A DNA stretch of 64,000 bases from Burkholderiaceae bacterium (GTDB lineage: Bacteria > Pseudomonadota > Gammaproteobacteria > Burkholderiales > Burkholderiaceae_A), in the NCBI GenBank assembly GCA_018402635.1, contig JAGYIP010000005.1:124001-188000 (forward strand), given 5' to 3'. Position 1 is the stretch's first letter, and every line of letters starts with the position of its first letter. The position numbers and the translations under genes were made by a program. Positions 47,411 to 57,179 of the stretch are shown here, one piece after another. The notes beneath the pieces are model-generated. The model was given only the letters and a program-made list of their open reading frames with translations. It did not search any database and was not told where the DNA came from.

Positions 47411-48416
47411 GCCAGTTCAGTACCCTAGCGGTCATGGGCTGCAGGCTGCCGGGCAGTCCAGAGGCACTGGATGACGCTGAAACAAAACCCACATGCCCGC
47501 CTTGGCTGGGCAACCACTGCGTAACACTTGAACATGCCTTACCCACAGAGGCAAGCGTAACGCTTTGCCAGGGAATGAAGGGGTCGTTTTTGGCATTCAG
47601 AATAAGCGCTGGCTTGGAAATGGAAGCAAGCCACGGTAATGCGGACGCACGTTCGTAATAATCGTCCACATTTTTAAAGCCATGAAGCCTTGCCGTAAAA
47701 AGGTCATCAAAGACGCGTAGGGTTTTTGCCTGCGAGAGGGCTTGAAGGTCGAAGAGCCCAGGAAATTGTTGCCATTTGGTCTGTGCCTTTGCCCGCATGG
47801 TCTTTAAAAAGTAGTCGGCGTAAAGGGCGCGATTGAGCCCAACATCAATGGCCCTGCCAGCAGCCGCAAGGTTTAAGGGTGAGGAGACAGCCGCAAGGGC
47901 GACAAGCTGTGGCCACTGGCTTAGTGTTTGCGAAAGCCTGCGACCGGCCCAGGCCATTAATGCGTTACCCCCTAGGGAGACGCCGATGGCATAGAGCCTT
48001 TGACCCTCCGACTGTCTTGCAACAACGCGCATCATCCAGTCGATTTCATCCACATCGCCAGAATGGTAAGCCCGCGGCCTTCGGTTTAACTCGCCCGAGC
48101 AGCCCCGAAAGTGCGGCACGACAAACCGGTAGCCCCGGGCGGTGGCCTCCGCTGCACAGGCCCTTGCATAGACGCTCTCTGAGGAGCCTTCGAGCCCATG
48201 GAATAAGACTACCGTCGCGCCTAGGCTGCTAGGCTGTAAAGGCTCAAACCAGTCGAAGTCGATGAAATCGCCATCGGGGGTGTCTTCGCGGATACGCCTG
48301 ACAGGCAGATGGTGGGCCGATCCTTCTTGCTGATGCAGACGCCTTAGAAAGACCGGATAGATGGTCTGCAAATGACCGCTTGGCAGCCAAAAAGGCGCCC
48401 GATGCTCAAAGGACAT
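47385..48416 (-). CDS. YheT-family alpha/beta hydrolase
   Basis: 343 aa. APFWLPSGHLQTIYPVFLRR is the family's N-terminal signature. The nucleophile elbow is IGVSLGGNALMAW; the oxyanion region is VVLFHGLEGSSESVYARACA; RGCSGELNRRPRAYHSGDVD is another conserved block; the C-terminal GGHVGF gives the catalytic histidine. Family members are cytosolic or membrane-linked esterases related to eukaryotic ABHD1/3. The substrate is unknown. AAGG lies before the ATG. Confidence 0.88.
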   Translation of the reverse strand: MSFEHRAPFWLPSGHLQTIYPVFLRRLHQQEGSAHHLPVRRIREDTPDGDFIDFDWFEPLQPSSLGATVVLFHGLEGSSESVYARACAAEATARGYRFVVPHFRGCSGELNRRPRAYHSGDVDEIDWMMRVVARQSEGQRLYAIGVSLGGNALMAWAGRRLSQTLSQWPQLVALAAVSSPLNLAAAGRAIDVGLNRALYADYFLKTMRAKAQTKWQQFPGLFDLQALSQAKTLRVFDDLFTARLHGFKNVDDYYERASALPWLASISKPALILNAKNDPFIPWQSVTLASVGKACSSVTQWLPSQGGHVGFVSASSSASGLPGSLQPMTARVLNWLTEQAPVV

Positions 48417-48425
48417 GGACAGACC

Positions 48426-50078
48426 TTATGTGGCTAATGGCCGAGTGGCCACCAGCGTTAAGGTTTTGCGCGCGCGGGTAATGGCCGTATAAGCAAGAGG
48501 TAGCGACAAGGGGTTAGCAGGCGATTCGGCCAACAGAAAGATCAGATTATTAAACTCCGAGCCCTGTGCCTTATGAACGGTTAAGGCCAAGGCGGGCTCA
48601 AGCGCAGGGCATTGTTGAAGCGCAATGAGCCTTGGTCCATGGGTGCTGTTAAATAGGCCCATGTCGCCAACGACAACCCCAAGGCTGCCGTTCATGAGGT
48701 CGAGGTCGTAGTCGTTCTCAATGCAAATAACAGGCAGACCCGTGGTGTAGCCTGCAGCAGATGAAAGCAGTCCACGGCGATGCAGGGCCCTTTGAAAGAG
48801 CCTATTTAAGGCAACACTGCCCATGGGCCCTTCGCGAAACGGTGTGAGCACCATGGCGTTATCGAGCCTGTCTAGAAGTTCGATGAACTCAAGCTGCAGC
48901 GACGGGTCTCGACTATCGCGGGTAATTGCGCCATCGGCTCTAGAAACCAAAAGCTGACCCTGCATGGCCTTAGCCATGGTGATGAGCTCAAGCCGGCTAT
49001 CAGCCACCTGCTCGACAAGACGATTGTCTGTGGTCGATTCAATGCAAAGGCACTGCACCGTCTCATCCAAAGGAGTTGCTACATGCGAAAGGATGTCGGC
49101 AACCGAGATAGGCGCCTGTGCGTCGTGCAACTGAAGGTTTCTGGCAAGTAGGCCAATGGCGCTATTCACTTTGAATCGATACTGCGTCTGCAGATGCTCG
49201 ATAGCGCCAGGGGCAATACGCTTACAGAGGCTTGCAAAAACCTGCCCCGGATCAACCGCAGGTAACTGATTTGCATCGCCAACCAAGAGCAGTTCGGCCT
49301 GCGGCAGCAGGCTGTTCAGTAGAGCACGCGCCAGCTCAAGACCCACCATCGAGGCCTCATCAACCACAATAAGATCAAACGGTAAGGGCTGTCTATTGGC
49401 CTGCTGGGCCATGTAGGAGAGGCTGCGGTGGCCTCCAATGCCCAACAGACGATGAAGCGTCGAGATATTGGCCTGGCCTGGTAGAACCTGTTGCAGTCGA
49501 TGCACGGCCTTACCGGTTGGCGCTGCCAGCGCAACTCGTAGATTGGGGGTTTTTGAAAGTCTCTCTTCAATGAGCAGCTTCAGACGAGTGGTTTTACCCG
49601 AGCCTGGTGGGCCGGTAATCACGCGCAGTCGCTGAGATTCTTCAAGCTCTTGAAGCTGCTGGTTGACTTCCATTTCAAGCTGCCAGAAGCGTCGCAAGTA
49701 AACTTGCTTGTTGTAAAGAACAAGGGGCGTGCCCCGCTGCGGAGTCACTTCACTTTGTTTTTTCGGCTGGCCATCCTGCTCTGCATGCCCTGCCCCTTGT
49801 GGGTCTTCATTTTTTAGCCAGGCGCAGCCTGCAACAGCCTGCAATAGATAGTCGCCTGAGGCAGCGCTTAGCTCGTTGAGGTGAAGGCTGATCTCCCCGC
49901 GGCCAAGCCGTGCACTCACAAGCTGCACCAAAATGTGAACCCATTTTTCTACCTGGCCACTGGCGTCTGCACCGGCCTCTTCAACAAGGCGACCAAGCGC
50001 CGTATCAAGAAGACGAATAGTCTCGCGCTCGCTTAAGGCAAGAAGCTCGTGATAAAGGTTCAGCTTGGCGTCTGTCAT
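48426..50078 (-). CDS. recD: Exodeoxyribonuclease V subunit alpha (RecD)
   Basis: 550 aa, SF1 5'-3' helicase. Walker A GPPGSGKTTRLKLLIEERL, motif II VVDEASMVGLELARALL, GDANQLPAVDPGQVFASL (motif III), TQYRF (motif IV region), and LALTVHKAQGSEFNNLIFLL with AYTAITRARKTLTLV (motifs V-VI). RecD is the fast motor of RecBCD and also regulates Chi response. It overlaps recB by ATGA. The N-terminal domain 1 that contacts RecBC is retained, so it is true RecD, not the stand-alone RecD2. Confidence 0.95.
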   Translation of the reverse strand: MTDAKLNLYHELLALSERETIRLLDTALGRLVEEAGADASGQVEKWVHILVQLVSARLGRGEISLHLNELSAASGDYLLQAVAGCAWLKNEDPQGAGHAEQDGQPKKQSEVTPQRGTPLVLYNKQVYLRRFWQLEMEVNQQLQELEESQRLRVITGPPGSGKTTRLKLLIEERLSKTPNLRVALAAPTGKAVHRLQQVLPGQANISTLHRLLGIGGHRSLSYMAQQANRQPLPFDLIVVDEASMVGLELARALLNSLLPQAELLLVGDANQLPAVDPGQVFASLCKRIAPGAIEHLQTQYRFKVNSAIGLLARNLQLHDAQAPISVADILSHVATPLDETVQCLCIESTTDNRLVEQVADSRLELITMAKAMQGQLLVSRADGAITRDSRDPSLQLEFIELLDRLDNAMVLTPFREGPMGSVALNRLFQRALHRRGLLSSAAGYTTGLPVICIENDYDLDLMNGSLGVVVGDMGLFNSTHGPRLIALQQCPALEPALALTVHKAQGSEFNNLIFLLAESPANPLSLPLAYTAITRARKTLTLVATRPLAT

Positions 50079-53000
50079 GCATCTTTCTGCACATTAAGCA
50101 GCTGCTCGAGCTCGGCAAGCTGCGAGGGTGTGAAGGCCTGAAAAAACCGCCCTGTATCGGGGTCATTCATACCGCGAAGAAACAAATAAAGTGCCCCACC
50201 AAAATGCACCTTAGGCTGGTAACTGGACTGAAGCCTTGCCTTAAGGTGCCGATGCAGCGCCAGGCAGTAAAGGCTGTATTGCAGGTCGTAGCGATGCTCT
50301 GCAATGGACTGCATCAGGCCTAGGCCTTGGTAATTGGATGGCTGATTGCCCAGCCAATTGGATTTGTAGTCGGCAATAAAGTAAAGACCCTGATGCTCAA
50401 AGCATAAGTCGATGAAGCCTTTCACCATACCCTGAAAATGCTGATGTGTAAGGGGTGGGCGCGCAATGCCGTGGCTGCCCTGGCTTTCCTGCCAGTCTTG
50501 CAGACAGTTCTGATGAAGCCATTGGTCAAGCGCCTGAAGGTTGAGTCTTTCGGCGGGAAGCCAGAACTCCATCTCGGGAACATAGACAGACAGAGAGGCA
50601 AGGCTTGGAGAGGCTGTAAGCCCAAGCGCTTCCAGATGTGCTGGGGAGAAAAGTGGAAGGTCCAGACTGCTGGTAAGCCAATTCGCAAAAGACTGATACT
50701 GATCAACATGCAAGCCCTGAGCCTGCACAAAGCTCATCATCTCGCCGGGTGTAAAGCTTGCGACCTCAGCAAAGCCGCGCCGAGCGGCTGCATCAAGAAG
50801 CCTATGAATATCGGTTCCCAAGACATTGCCCGAGCCAAGGCTAGACCAGTCGGCTGTGTTAGTGAGGTTAGTCACACCAGTACCACCAGAAATACCGGCG
50901 GTATCGGTAATGCCAGACTCCTCAAGGGCCTGGTCGTCCTGGGCAGATTCGGCCGCAATAGCTGCCGATGCCTTCTTCACAAAGCGTTCGTCATTGGCCT
51001 GCTTGCCTAGCTTAAGAAGCCCTGAATAGCTGGTGAACCCCCAGAATTCAAGCGAGTTGGAATTAAACACGCGCGGTCCGCCTTTCGGCCCTTGCAAAAT
51101 TGTGCTTGCAGGCTGAAGGCCGATGGCCTTGGAAGCGCTACGGTATGGCGCAATAGCTGCATGGTTGGCCTGTTGGTGAACAAAGGTCTCGGTGAGCTCT
51201 AAAAGCGTGGGACCATCTTGTGAACCCTTTTGGCAGCCGCCAAGAAGTTGAAAAAGCGCTGACGATTTGTATTGGTGCATGGGCCCAAGGCCCACCAGGC
51301 AGAGATGCTCGGCTCGGGTCATGGCCACATAGAGCTTTCGGAGGTCTTCCTCGTAGAGCTCTTGGCGCGCGAGCGCCTTTTGCTCATCGCCTGGCTGGAC
51401 CACCAGTCGACGCTCCCCGTTGGTGTCGCGCTCAAATACGGTGAGATCGTTGTTTTGGGACGAGGCATGCATGGCAAACGGAAGAATGACAACGGGGTAC
51501 TCAAGCCCCTTTGACTTGTGGACCGTAACAATTTTTATGCGGTCGTGGTCGGACTCCATACGCAAGAGCCGGTTATCTTGTGGGCGGGTCACGGCTGCAT
51601 CGCGTGTAACCATCGTGTCAAACCAGTGCAAGAGTGAACGAGAGCCCGAGACTTCTATGGAGGCCTCTTGAAGCAGCTCAAGCAGGTGACCAAGGTCGGT
51701 CACCGTGCGCTCTGGGGGCTCAAGCGCGTCTTCCCCACCGTTTGACCTTTGAAAGGGGTCAAGACCAAGGGCATGAATCATGGCCCGACCGCAGGCCAGA
51801 ACGCCCTTGGTATTCCAAACCCTTTGAAACTGCACAAAGGCCTCGGCCCATTGGCTAAAACGCGCAGTGTCCTCAACAAGGCCCTTAAGCGTCTGGTGTG
51901 AAAAACCAAAGACTGGGTGAGCAAGCGCAGCCCGCAAGGAGCGCGGCCTTGGCGCATCCAGGCATGCATGCAGTAAAAGCCGAAGCAGTTGTGCAGCCTG
52001 CGACTCAAAGACCGAGTCTGCCTCGGACAGATAGACCGAGGCCAGCCGCTGACGTTGCAAGGCCTGCTTCATAAGGCTTGCCTGACGCCGGCTATAGACC
52101 AAAACAGCAATGTCGGATGGTCTTAGGTCACGGCGAGTTGGCATGCCATCGGCAGTGAGCTGCCTCTTGTCTTCAATGACCGCGCTCGATTCAAGTAACG
52201 AGCCAATCTGATGCGCAGCCTGTTCGGCCAGTTCAGCAAGAACCTCCTTCGAGCTTGTCTTCTCGGCGGCTTCTTCAAGCAAGAAAAATTGCAGTGGGGT
52301 TGGCCTTTGCCGATTTAAAAAAAGGTCGGTCTTTGGCTTGCCTGCGCTGGCGCAATGAAACTCGAAGTAGCCGGCCCGAGCACCGCTTTCACCATTGAAC
52401 AATGCATTAACCGCCGTAACAAGACCCGGCTGCGATCGATAGTTGGTTTCAAGTCTGTGGCAGTTCTTTTCTGCGGTCTGCTCGCGAGCCCGCAGGTAGG
52501 TTTCAACATCGGCGCCCCGAAAAGAGTAGATGGCCTGCTTTGGGTCCCCCACCAAGACAAGGGTCTGCCATTCGTCTTGGCGACGCAAAGGGTAGATTGA
52601 CTCCAGAATGAAGAACTGCAATGGGTCGGTGTCTTGAAATTCATCCACCAAGGCCACAGGAAACCGCCGTCGAATACGGCTTGCAAGAAGCTCGGCTGTG
52701 CTTGCCTGAAGTGCTTTTGCAAGGTTTCGTAAAAGGTCATCGAAGCCACACTGGCCCGCGCGACTCTGGTTAAGCTGAAGGTTCTCTGAGACCGCTGCAA
52801 GTGCATGATTAAGCAAAACCGAGCGCAGGCTTGGTAGCTCTTTTAGCGTCCTCCAGAAGGCTGGAAAGCCGTCAAGAAAAGGGGTGGGAGGATATTCAAC
52901 AGAGTCGTTCCAAATGGCGCGCATGCCATCTGTGCACAGCCTTTTTTTTGCTGCCTCTGTGAGGCCCGGCAGCGATCGATCATCGTTATGAAGCTGCGCC

Positions 53001-53809
53001 CACTCAGAGAGCACGGTAAGCCACTTCGTCTCGTTGGCGCTGTTGAAGGACCTCGCGTTAAAACGCCCCGCCAGCCGCGCCTCTTTAAGAAAGGTTTGAA
53101 TAACGGGAAGCTGTTGCTTTAGCCATTTGCGCTGCTGGGCAATGACACTGGTGCAGTGCACCTGCCACTGCTGAAGAAGTGTTGGAACCGACGGCATCGA
53201 GCTGGTTTGTTGCTGAAGACCTAGCCGGTTGTTCAGCACCTTAAGCATGGCCGAAGGCGATGCAAAGGCCTGCCGCACGAGCTCGATGGAAGCGGTCTCG
53301 AGGCTTAGGTAATGGCAGCGCCAGTAATCAAGCACGGCATGACGCAGCTGCTCGTCGTTGTTGGGAACCAGCTCTTGGTTAAGCGGCTGGCCAGAAAGAA
53401 GGGCATGGTCGGTGAGCATTTGGGCGCACCAGCCGTGAATGGTTTTGATGCTGGCCTGGTCGAGCACAAGACTGGCCTGCTGCAGGCGTTGTTTGTCGTT
53501 CTCGCTTAGGGCGCCAAGGTCTGGGTCTTGACGATGAAGCAGTGCCTTTGCAATGCGCTGGCCAAGACGCCTGCGCAGCTCTTGTGTAGCCGCCTCGGTG
53601 TAGGTCATAACAAGAATTTGATCGATGGTAAAACTTGGGCCTTGGTCTTGGTCTAGGTCTTGGTCTTGGCTGTCAGACCATTGAATACGCCCCAACAAAA
53701 GCCGAAGGTAGAGAAGTTCAAGCGTGTAGGTTTTACCTGTACCTGCGCTGGCCTCAATAAGCCGCCAGCCCTTTAAGGGCATGGTGACGCCAAGGCTTGC
53801 AGTTGTCAT
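50075..53809 (-). CDS. recB: Exodeoxyribonuclease V subunit beta (RecB)
   Basis: 1244 aa. The N-terminal UvrD-like helicase has Walker A EASAGTGKTYTLELLYLRLL, DEFQDTDPLQFFILES (motif II), VGDPKQAIYSFRGADVETYL (III) and TVHKSKGLEYPVVIL (V). The C-terminal nuclease domain has FIDLCFEHQGLYFIADYKSN (Asp and Asp-Tyr-Lys) and HRYDLQYSLYCLALHRHLK, so it should be active. Low-complexity QDQDLDQDQG at about 57-66 and a Thr/Gly-rich linker before the nuclease (TDTAGISGGTGVTNLTN) are local oddities. It overlaps both recC and recD by 4 bp. Confidence 0.95.
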   Translation of the reverse strand: MTTASLGVTMPLKGWRLIEASAGTGKTYTLELLYLRLLLGRIQWSDSQDQDLDQDQGPSFTIDQILVMTYTEAATQELRRRLGQRIAKALLHRQDPDLGALSENDKQRLQQASLVLDQASIKTIHGWCAQMLTDHALLSGQPLNQELVPNNDEQLRHAVLDYWRCHYLSLETASIELVRQAFASPSAMLKVLNNRLGLQQQTSSMPSVPTLLQQWQVHCTSVIAQQRKWLKQQLPVIQTFLKEARLAGRFNARSFNSANETKWLTVLSEWAQLHNDDRSLPGLTEAAKKRLCTDGMRAIWNDSVEYPPTPFLDGFPAFWRTLKELPSLRSVLLNHALAAVSENLQLNQSRAGQCGFDDLLRNLAKALQASTAELLASRIRRRFPVALVDEFQDTDPLQFFILESIYPLRRQDEWQTLVLVGDPKQAIYSFRGADVETYLRAREQTAEKNCHRLETNYRSQPGLVTAVNALFNGESGARAGYFEFHCASAGKPKTDLFLNRQRPTPLQFFLLEEAAEKTSSKEVLAELAEQAAHQIGSLLESSAVIEDKRQLTADGMPTRRDLRPSDIAVLVYSRRQASLMKQALQRQRLASVYLSEADSVFESQAAQLLRLLLHACLDAPRPRSLRAALAHPVFGFSHQTLKGLVEDTARFSQWAEAFVQFQRVWNTKGVLACGRAMIHALGLDPFQRSNGGEDALEPPERTVTDLGHLLELLQEASIEVSGSRSLLHWFDTMVTRDAAVTRPQDNRLLRMESDHDRIKIVTVHKSKGLEYPVVILPFAMHASSQNNDLTVFERDTNGERRLVVQPGDEQKALARQELYEEDLRKLYVAMTRAEHLCLVGLGPMHQYKSSALFQLLGGCQKGSQDGPTLLELTETFVHQQANHAAIAPYRSASKAIGLQPASTILQGPKGGPRVFNSNSLEFWGFTSYSGLLKLGKQANDERFVKKASAAIAAESAQDDQALEESGITDTAGISGGTGVTNLTNTADWSSLGSGNVLGTDIHRLLDAAARRGFAEVASFTPGEMMSFVQAQGLHVDQYQSFANWLTSSLDLPLFSPAHLEALGLTASPSLASLSVYVPEMEFWLPAERLNLQALDQWLHQNCLQDWQESQGSHGIARPPLTHQHFQGMVKGFIDLCFEHQGLYFIADYKSNWLGNQPSNYQGLGLMQSIAEHRYDLQYSLYCLALHRHLKARLQSSYQPKVHFGGALYLFLRGMNDPDTGRFFQAFTPSQLAELEQLLNVQKDA

Positions 53810-56800
53810 GCCACCTGCCTTTCGCGCTTTGTCCAGTGAAGATTTGCAACGATGGGCCCATAAAGAGACTGCGCAAACCGAGCAAAGCCCTGGCTTTGCT
53901 CAAGCTGCTTGAACTCGGGGTAGTGCCACCGTAGGAAGGGCTGTTCTTTTACTTCCTCGTCGTTATAAGAACCGATGTCGTACTTCTGGGCTGCGTCCTT
54001 ATAGGCCTTTGCCTGAATCGCTTCGCGACCGGCATCTTCAGAAAGTGTGAGGCCTGCTGATGCCCAGGCCCAGCCGGTTTTAAGCGTGAGTGGCAAGGGC
54101 GACTGGCAGGCAAGCTGCCAGTTATGGCAGAGCTCAGCCCAATAAAGCTTCGCCTGGTCGCCTGCGAGCGCGGGCAGCTCGGCAATGCCGTCGATGGAGT
54201 AAAGCACAACAGACTCGCCCTGTGTCGTGAGACAGCGCTGCAGGTGCTGTGGCCAGAGCTTCACCAGGTCGGCGCTGGACTTCAAGGGATTGGAGGCTGT
54301 GAAGGCTCCATGAGCGTGTGGAGCCCTGTTCATGTAATGGTCTGCAAGCCAGATCAGGTCGGGCTGCAAGTCGCACCAAAAGGGTTCTGCCCAGCCGCCC
54401 TGCGGCAACAGACCACAGGCCCTTAGCCAGTCTTGGGCACGCCCTATAGCCGCCTGGGAATCAAGGCCTGACTGAAGATAGGTTTGAAGCTGCAGCAATA
54501 GCCTGGTCTTTAATTGCCAACGCTCAAGCGATTCTGGCGCAATGGGTTCTTCCGTAAGCAAAGAACGATCGCTAGGCTTAAGGCGTGCCTTAAGCCCATG
54601 CTCATAGAAGACGTAGCCTGGTCGGGTAAGCAGGGCTTGAAGCTGAGCAAGCGAGATGTCGTGCTTATTATCTTGCAGCTGCGCTGCCGGACTGCTTGCA
54701 GATTCGGCAAGCGCCATTAAAAGACCTCTTGACGGATGCGGCCGATAGGTGAACCTTGTGGCCTGCCCTTCGTAGTAACTCGGGTCATGGCTGTGAAGGG
54801 GGTGCACTTCAATGAGCGAGCCCTCGACAGTAGTTGGGCTATGGCCAAGCTCGTCTAAGAGCTGCTGAATAGGAAGACACGGTGGGCATTCCGAGTTGTC
54901 TTGTATTCGCCTTCCCACCCAAGACACCAGCAGCCTGTCGCGAGCGGCACCCACAGCTTCAAGCAGTAAGGTAAGGTCATCGTCGCGACGTGAACGGTCG
55001 CCTGCCTGAGGCACGGCAGCCATCAGGTCGATATCAAACTGGTGATTCGGCCGTGGGAACTGGCCATCGGCCATTCCCAAAAGACAGACCACTCGAAAGG
55101 CAATGGAGCGAAGTGGTGTGAAGCTTGCAAAGGTAATACCACCGCTAAAGAAGCGCTGGGCCTGACGCTCGCCGGTGAGTTCGGGCAGCCAGTGCTCTTG
55201 AACAACCCGACAGTCAATGCCTTGGGTATAGCCGGCCAGGCTTGCCTCAGTCTTCCAGGTCTGAAGACTTTGTTCGACAGTGTTTAAGAGACGATCGGCG
55301 TCTTGCACCGCAGGCCCATTGGTTTTTAAAAGATTCTGAGAAAGCTGGGTGAGCCTGTCGCACCAATGGGAGACCGAGGCATTGCCCTGAAACTGCTGCA
55401 GGGTTTCATCAAGAAACTGAAGAAGCTCAAGAAGCTTGTTAAGAAGCTCGGGCTGAAGGTCAAGGCTCATAGCAGGGGCAATACCCTGCCATGGGTAAAT
55501 GGAATTGCCAGCCGAATAGGCAAGCAACAGACGCTTAAGCCCCGCTGCCCAGCTGATGGAGTCGGCAAATGGGGGGCTGCTTAGAGGCGCAGCCCCTTGC
55601 GCAGCTGCAGGCGTGTCATTAAATACTAGTGCTTTTAGATAGGCCTGCCGATGCTGCGCATTGAGACCCCAGCGAATACCCGCCTGAGCCACCCAGTCAC
55701 GCAGGGTTTCCAGGTCGTCGCCCGAGAACTGAAACCGTCGCATAACCAGGTTGTTCTCAAGAAAGACAAGCAACTCTTCGGCATTAATGGGCTGAGCACC
55801 GGCTTTCAAAAGCCAAGAAAAGGCATGCACCAGTGGCTGTGTTTCGTGGCTACTTGCATCGGCAATAAAAAAAGGCAGCGCGCGCGAGTCGCCTGCGAAT
55901 ACAGGCCCAAAGACAGCCGGTATATGGCAGGCATACTGGCTAAGATTGGGCGCCATAACTAAAATATCCCGAGGCTGCAGGCCTGGCAGCCTTTGCAATG
56001 CATCAAGGAGTTTGTCGTGCAGAACTTCAAGCTCTCGCAAGGGACTGTGCGTGGTGAAGAACTCAATGGAGTCATCGGGCGCGAAGGCTTTTTCAGAAAG
56101 GCTCGGTGAGTTGCTTAACATCGTGTTTTGAAGCTTTGCGAGCGTATGGGTCTCGGGTCTGGGTTCAAAGAGCCTTGGGGAGTTCTCCCCAAGGGCAAGG
56201 CTTAAAGGCCGCAGCTGATGCTCGCGGTGTGCCCGCTCTTCAAGTTGCAAAAGCAAATGCGTGAAATCTGTCGTTTGCCTTCCCCAGCGGGCCAGAAGAG
56301 GATGGCTTGAATCTCGCTCAACCCAATGGGGGGTTGGGCTTAGGATAAAAATAAGCACCTTTGTCCATCGGGCAATAAGCGAGAGCACCTCGAGCTGCTG
56401 CTCGGGCAGCGAGGCAATGCCAAAGACAATAAGCCGCGCGGGAAGCCCCACGGGCCGAGTTAAGTGCGGTGACTGGCCTAAGACAGCCTTTTTGAATGCA
56501 GCAAAGCTGTCGGCTCGACCAAGGCAGAGCGAATGTTGGTCTTGGCCGGGTTGAGCGAATTTTTGGAGGGCTGTGACGTCGCCCTGGGCCTGTTCAATAA
56601 CCGCCCGCCAAAGCTCTGCCTGCCACTGATGGTGCTTGTAGTTTTGTAGCTCTTGGGGCCACCTGCCCTGCTCCCACTGCTGCAGCCAATTAGCGCGGTA
56701 GACCTGATAGGCATCAAGAAGATCGGCAAGCTGGCAACAAAGCCAATAATGCCGCAGCCCGTTCAGGGCTTGTGCTGGACCCTGTGCCTTACCAATAAAA

Positions 56801-57132
56801 TGACGCAGCGCTTCTGCAGAAGGTTGTTGCAGAAACTCGGGCAGCAGCCGCATGAGACGCCAGACAAGGCTTGATCGATCGAGGCTTGACTGGCTTGGAA
56901 CATGGTTGTGCCCAAGGACCGCGCGATAGGCTTCCCAGATGAAGCGCGAGGGGAAACTGAAATTAAGCCCTGTGGCGCAGCCCTGGGCTTGCGCAAAGCC
57001 AAGACGCAACCACTGGGCAAGACCATTGCTTTGAACCAGGATGGTCTCCGCATGCAAGGGCGGCAGGGCGTTGGCTTGCACAAACTGAATGAGAAGGTCA
57101 CGTAACTGGCTTAGATCGTTCGACCTTACCAA
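53806..57132 (-). CDS. recC: Exodeoxyribonuclease V subunit gamma (RecC), TTG start
   Basis: 1108 aa from a TTG at 57132: M(TTG)-VRSNDLSQLRDLLIQFV. AGGGTGG is about seven bases upstream. Reading further upstream would enter the MATE gene in an unrelated sequence, so I reject it. Family motifs: ETILVQSNGLAQWLRLGFAQ, ILVMAPNLSQYACHI, ITFASFTPLRSIAFRVVCLL with GMADGQFPR, and DRLLVSWVGRRIQDNSE. RecC holds the complex together and scans for Chi. The recC-recB-recD order with 4-bp overlaps shows one translationally coupled operon. Confidence 0.93.
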   Translation of the reverse strand: MVRSNDLSQLRDLLIQFVQANALPPLHAETILVQSNGLAQWLRLGFAQAQGCATGLNFSFPSRFIWEAYRAVLGHNHVPSQSSLDRSSLVWRLMRLLPEFLQQPSAEALRHFIGKAQGPAQALNGLRHYWLCCQLADLLDAYQVYRANWLQQWEQGRWPQELQNYKHHQWQAELWRAVIEQAQGDVTALQKFAQPGQDQHSLCLGRADSFAAFKKAVLGQSPHLTRPVGLPARLIVFGIASLPEQQLEVLSLIARWTKVLIFILSPTPHWVERDSSHPLLARWGRQTTDFTHLLLQLEERAHREHQLRPLSLALGENSPRLFEPRPETHTLAKLQNTMLSNSPSLSEKAFAPDDSIEFFTTHSPLRELEVLHDKLLDALQRLPGLQPRDILVMAPNLSQYACHIPAVFGPVFAGDSRALPFFIADASSHETQPLVHAFSWLLKAGAQPINAEELLVFLENNLVMRRFQFSGDDLETLRDWVAQAGIRWGLNAQHRQAYLKALVFNDTPAAAQGAAPLSSPPFADSISWAAGLKRLLLAYSAGNSIYPWQGIAPAMSLDLQPELLNKLLELLQFLDETLQQFQGNASVSHWCDRLTQLSQNLLKTNGPAVQDADRLLNTVEQSLQTWKTEASLAGYTQGIDCRVVQEHWLPELTGERQAQRFFSGGITFASFTPLRSIAFRVVCLLGMADGQFPRPNHQFDIDLMAAVPQAGDRSRRDDDLTLLLEAVGAARDRLLVSWVGRRIQDNSECPPCLPIQQLLDELGHSPTTVEGSLIEVHPLHSHDPSYYEGQATRFTYRPHPSRGLLMALAESASSPAAQLQDNKHDISLAQLQALLTRPGYVFYEHGLKARLKPSDRSLLTEEPIAPESLERWQLKTRLLLQLQTYLQSGLDSQAAIGRAQDWLRACGLLPQGGWAEPFWCDLQPDLIWLADHYMNRAPHAHGAFTASNPLKSSADLVKLWPQHLQRCLTTQGESVVLYSIDGIAELPALAGDQAKLYWAELCHNWQLACQSPLPLTLKTGWAWASAGLTLSEDAGREAIQAKAYKDAAQKYDIGSYNDEEVKEQPFLRWHYPEFKQLEQSQGFARFAQSLYGPIVANLHWTKRERQVA

Positions 57133-57179
57133 TGCGAAACCACCCTGCTGGCTACCGTGCTGAGCCTGATGGTTCGCAC

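Noticed and set aside
56902-57105. Small plus-strand frames inside recC
   Set aside because: Antisense shadows with no ribosome sites or domains.
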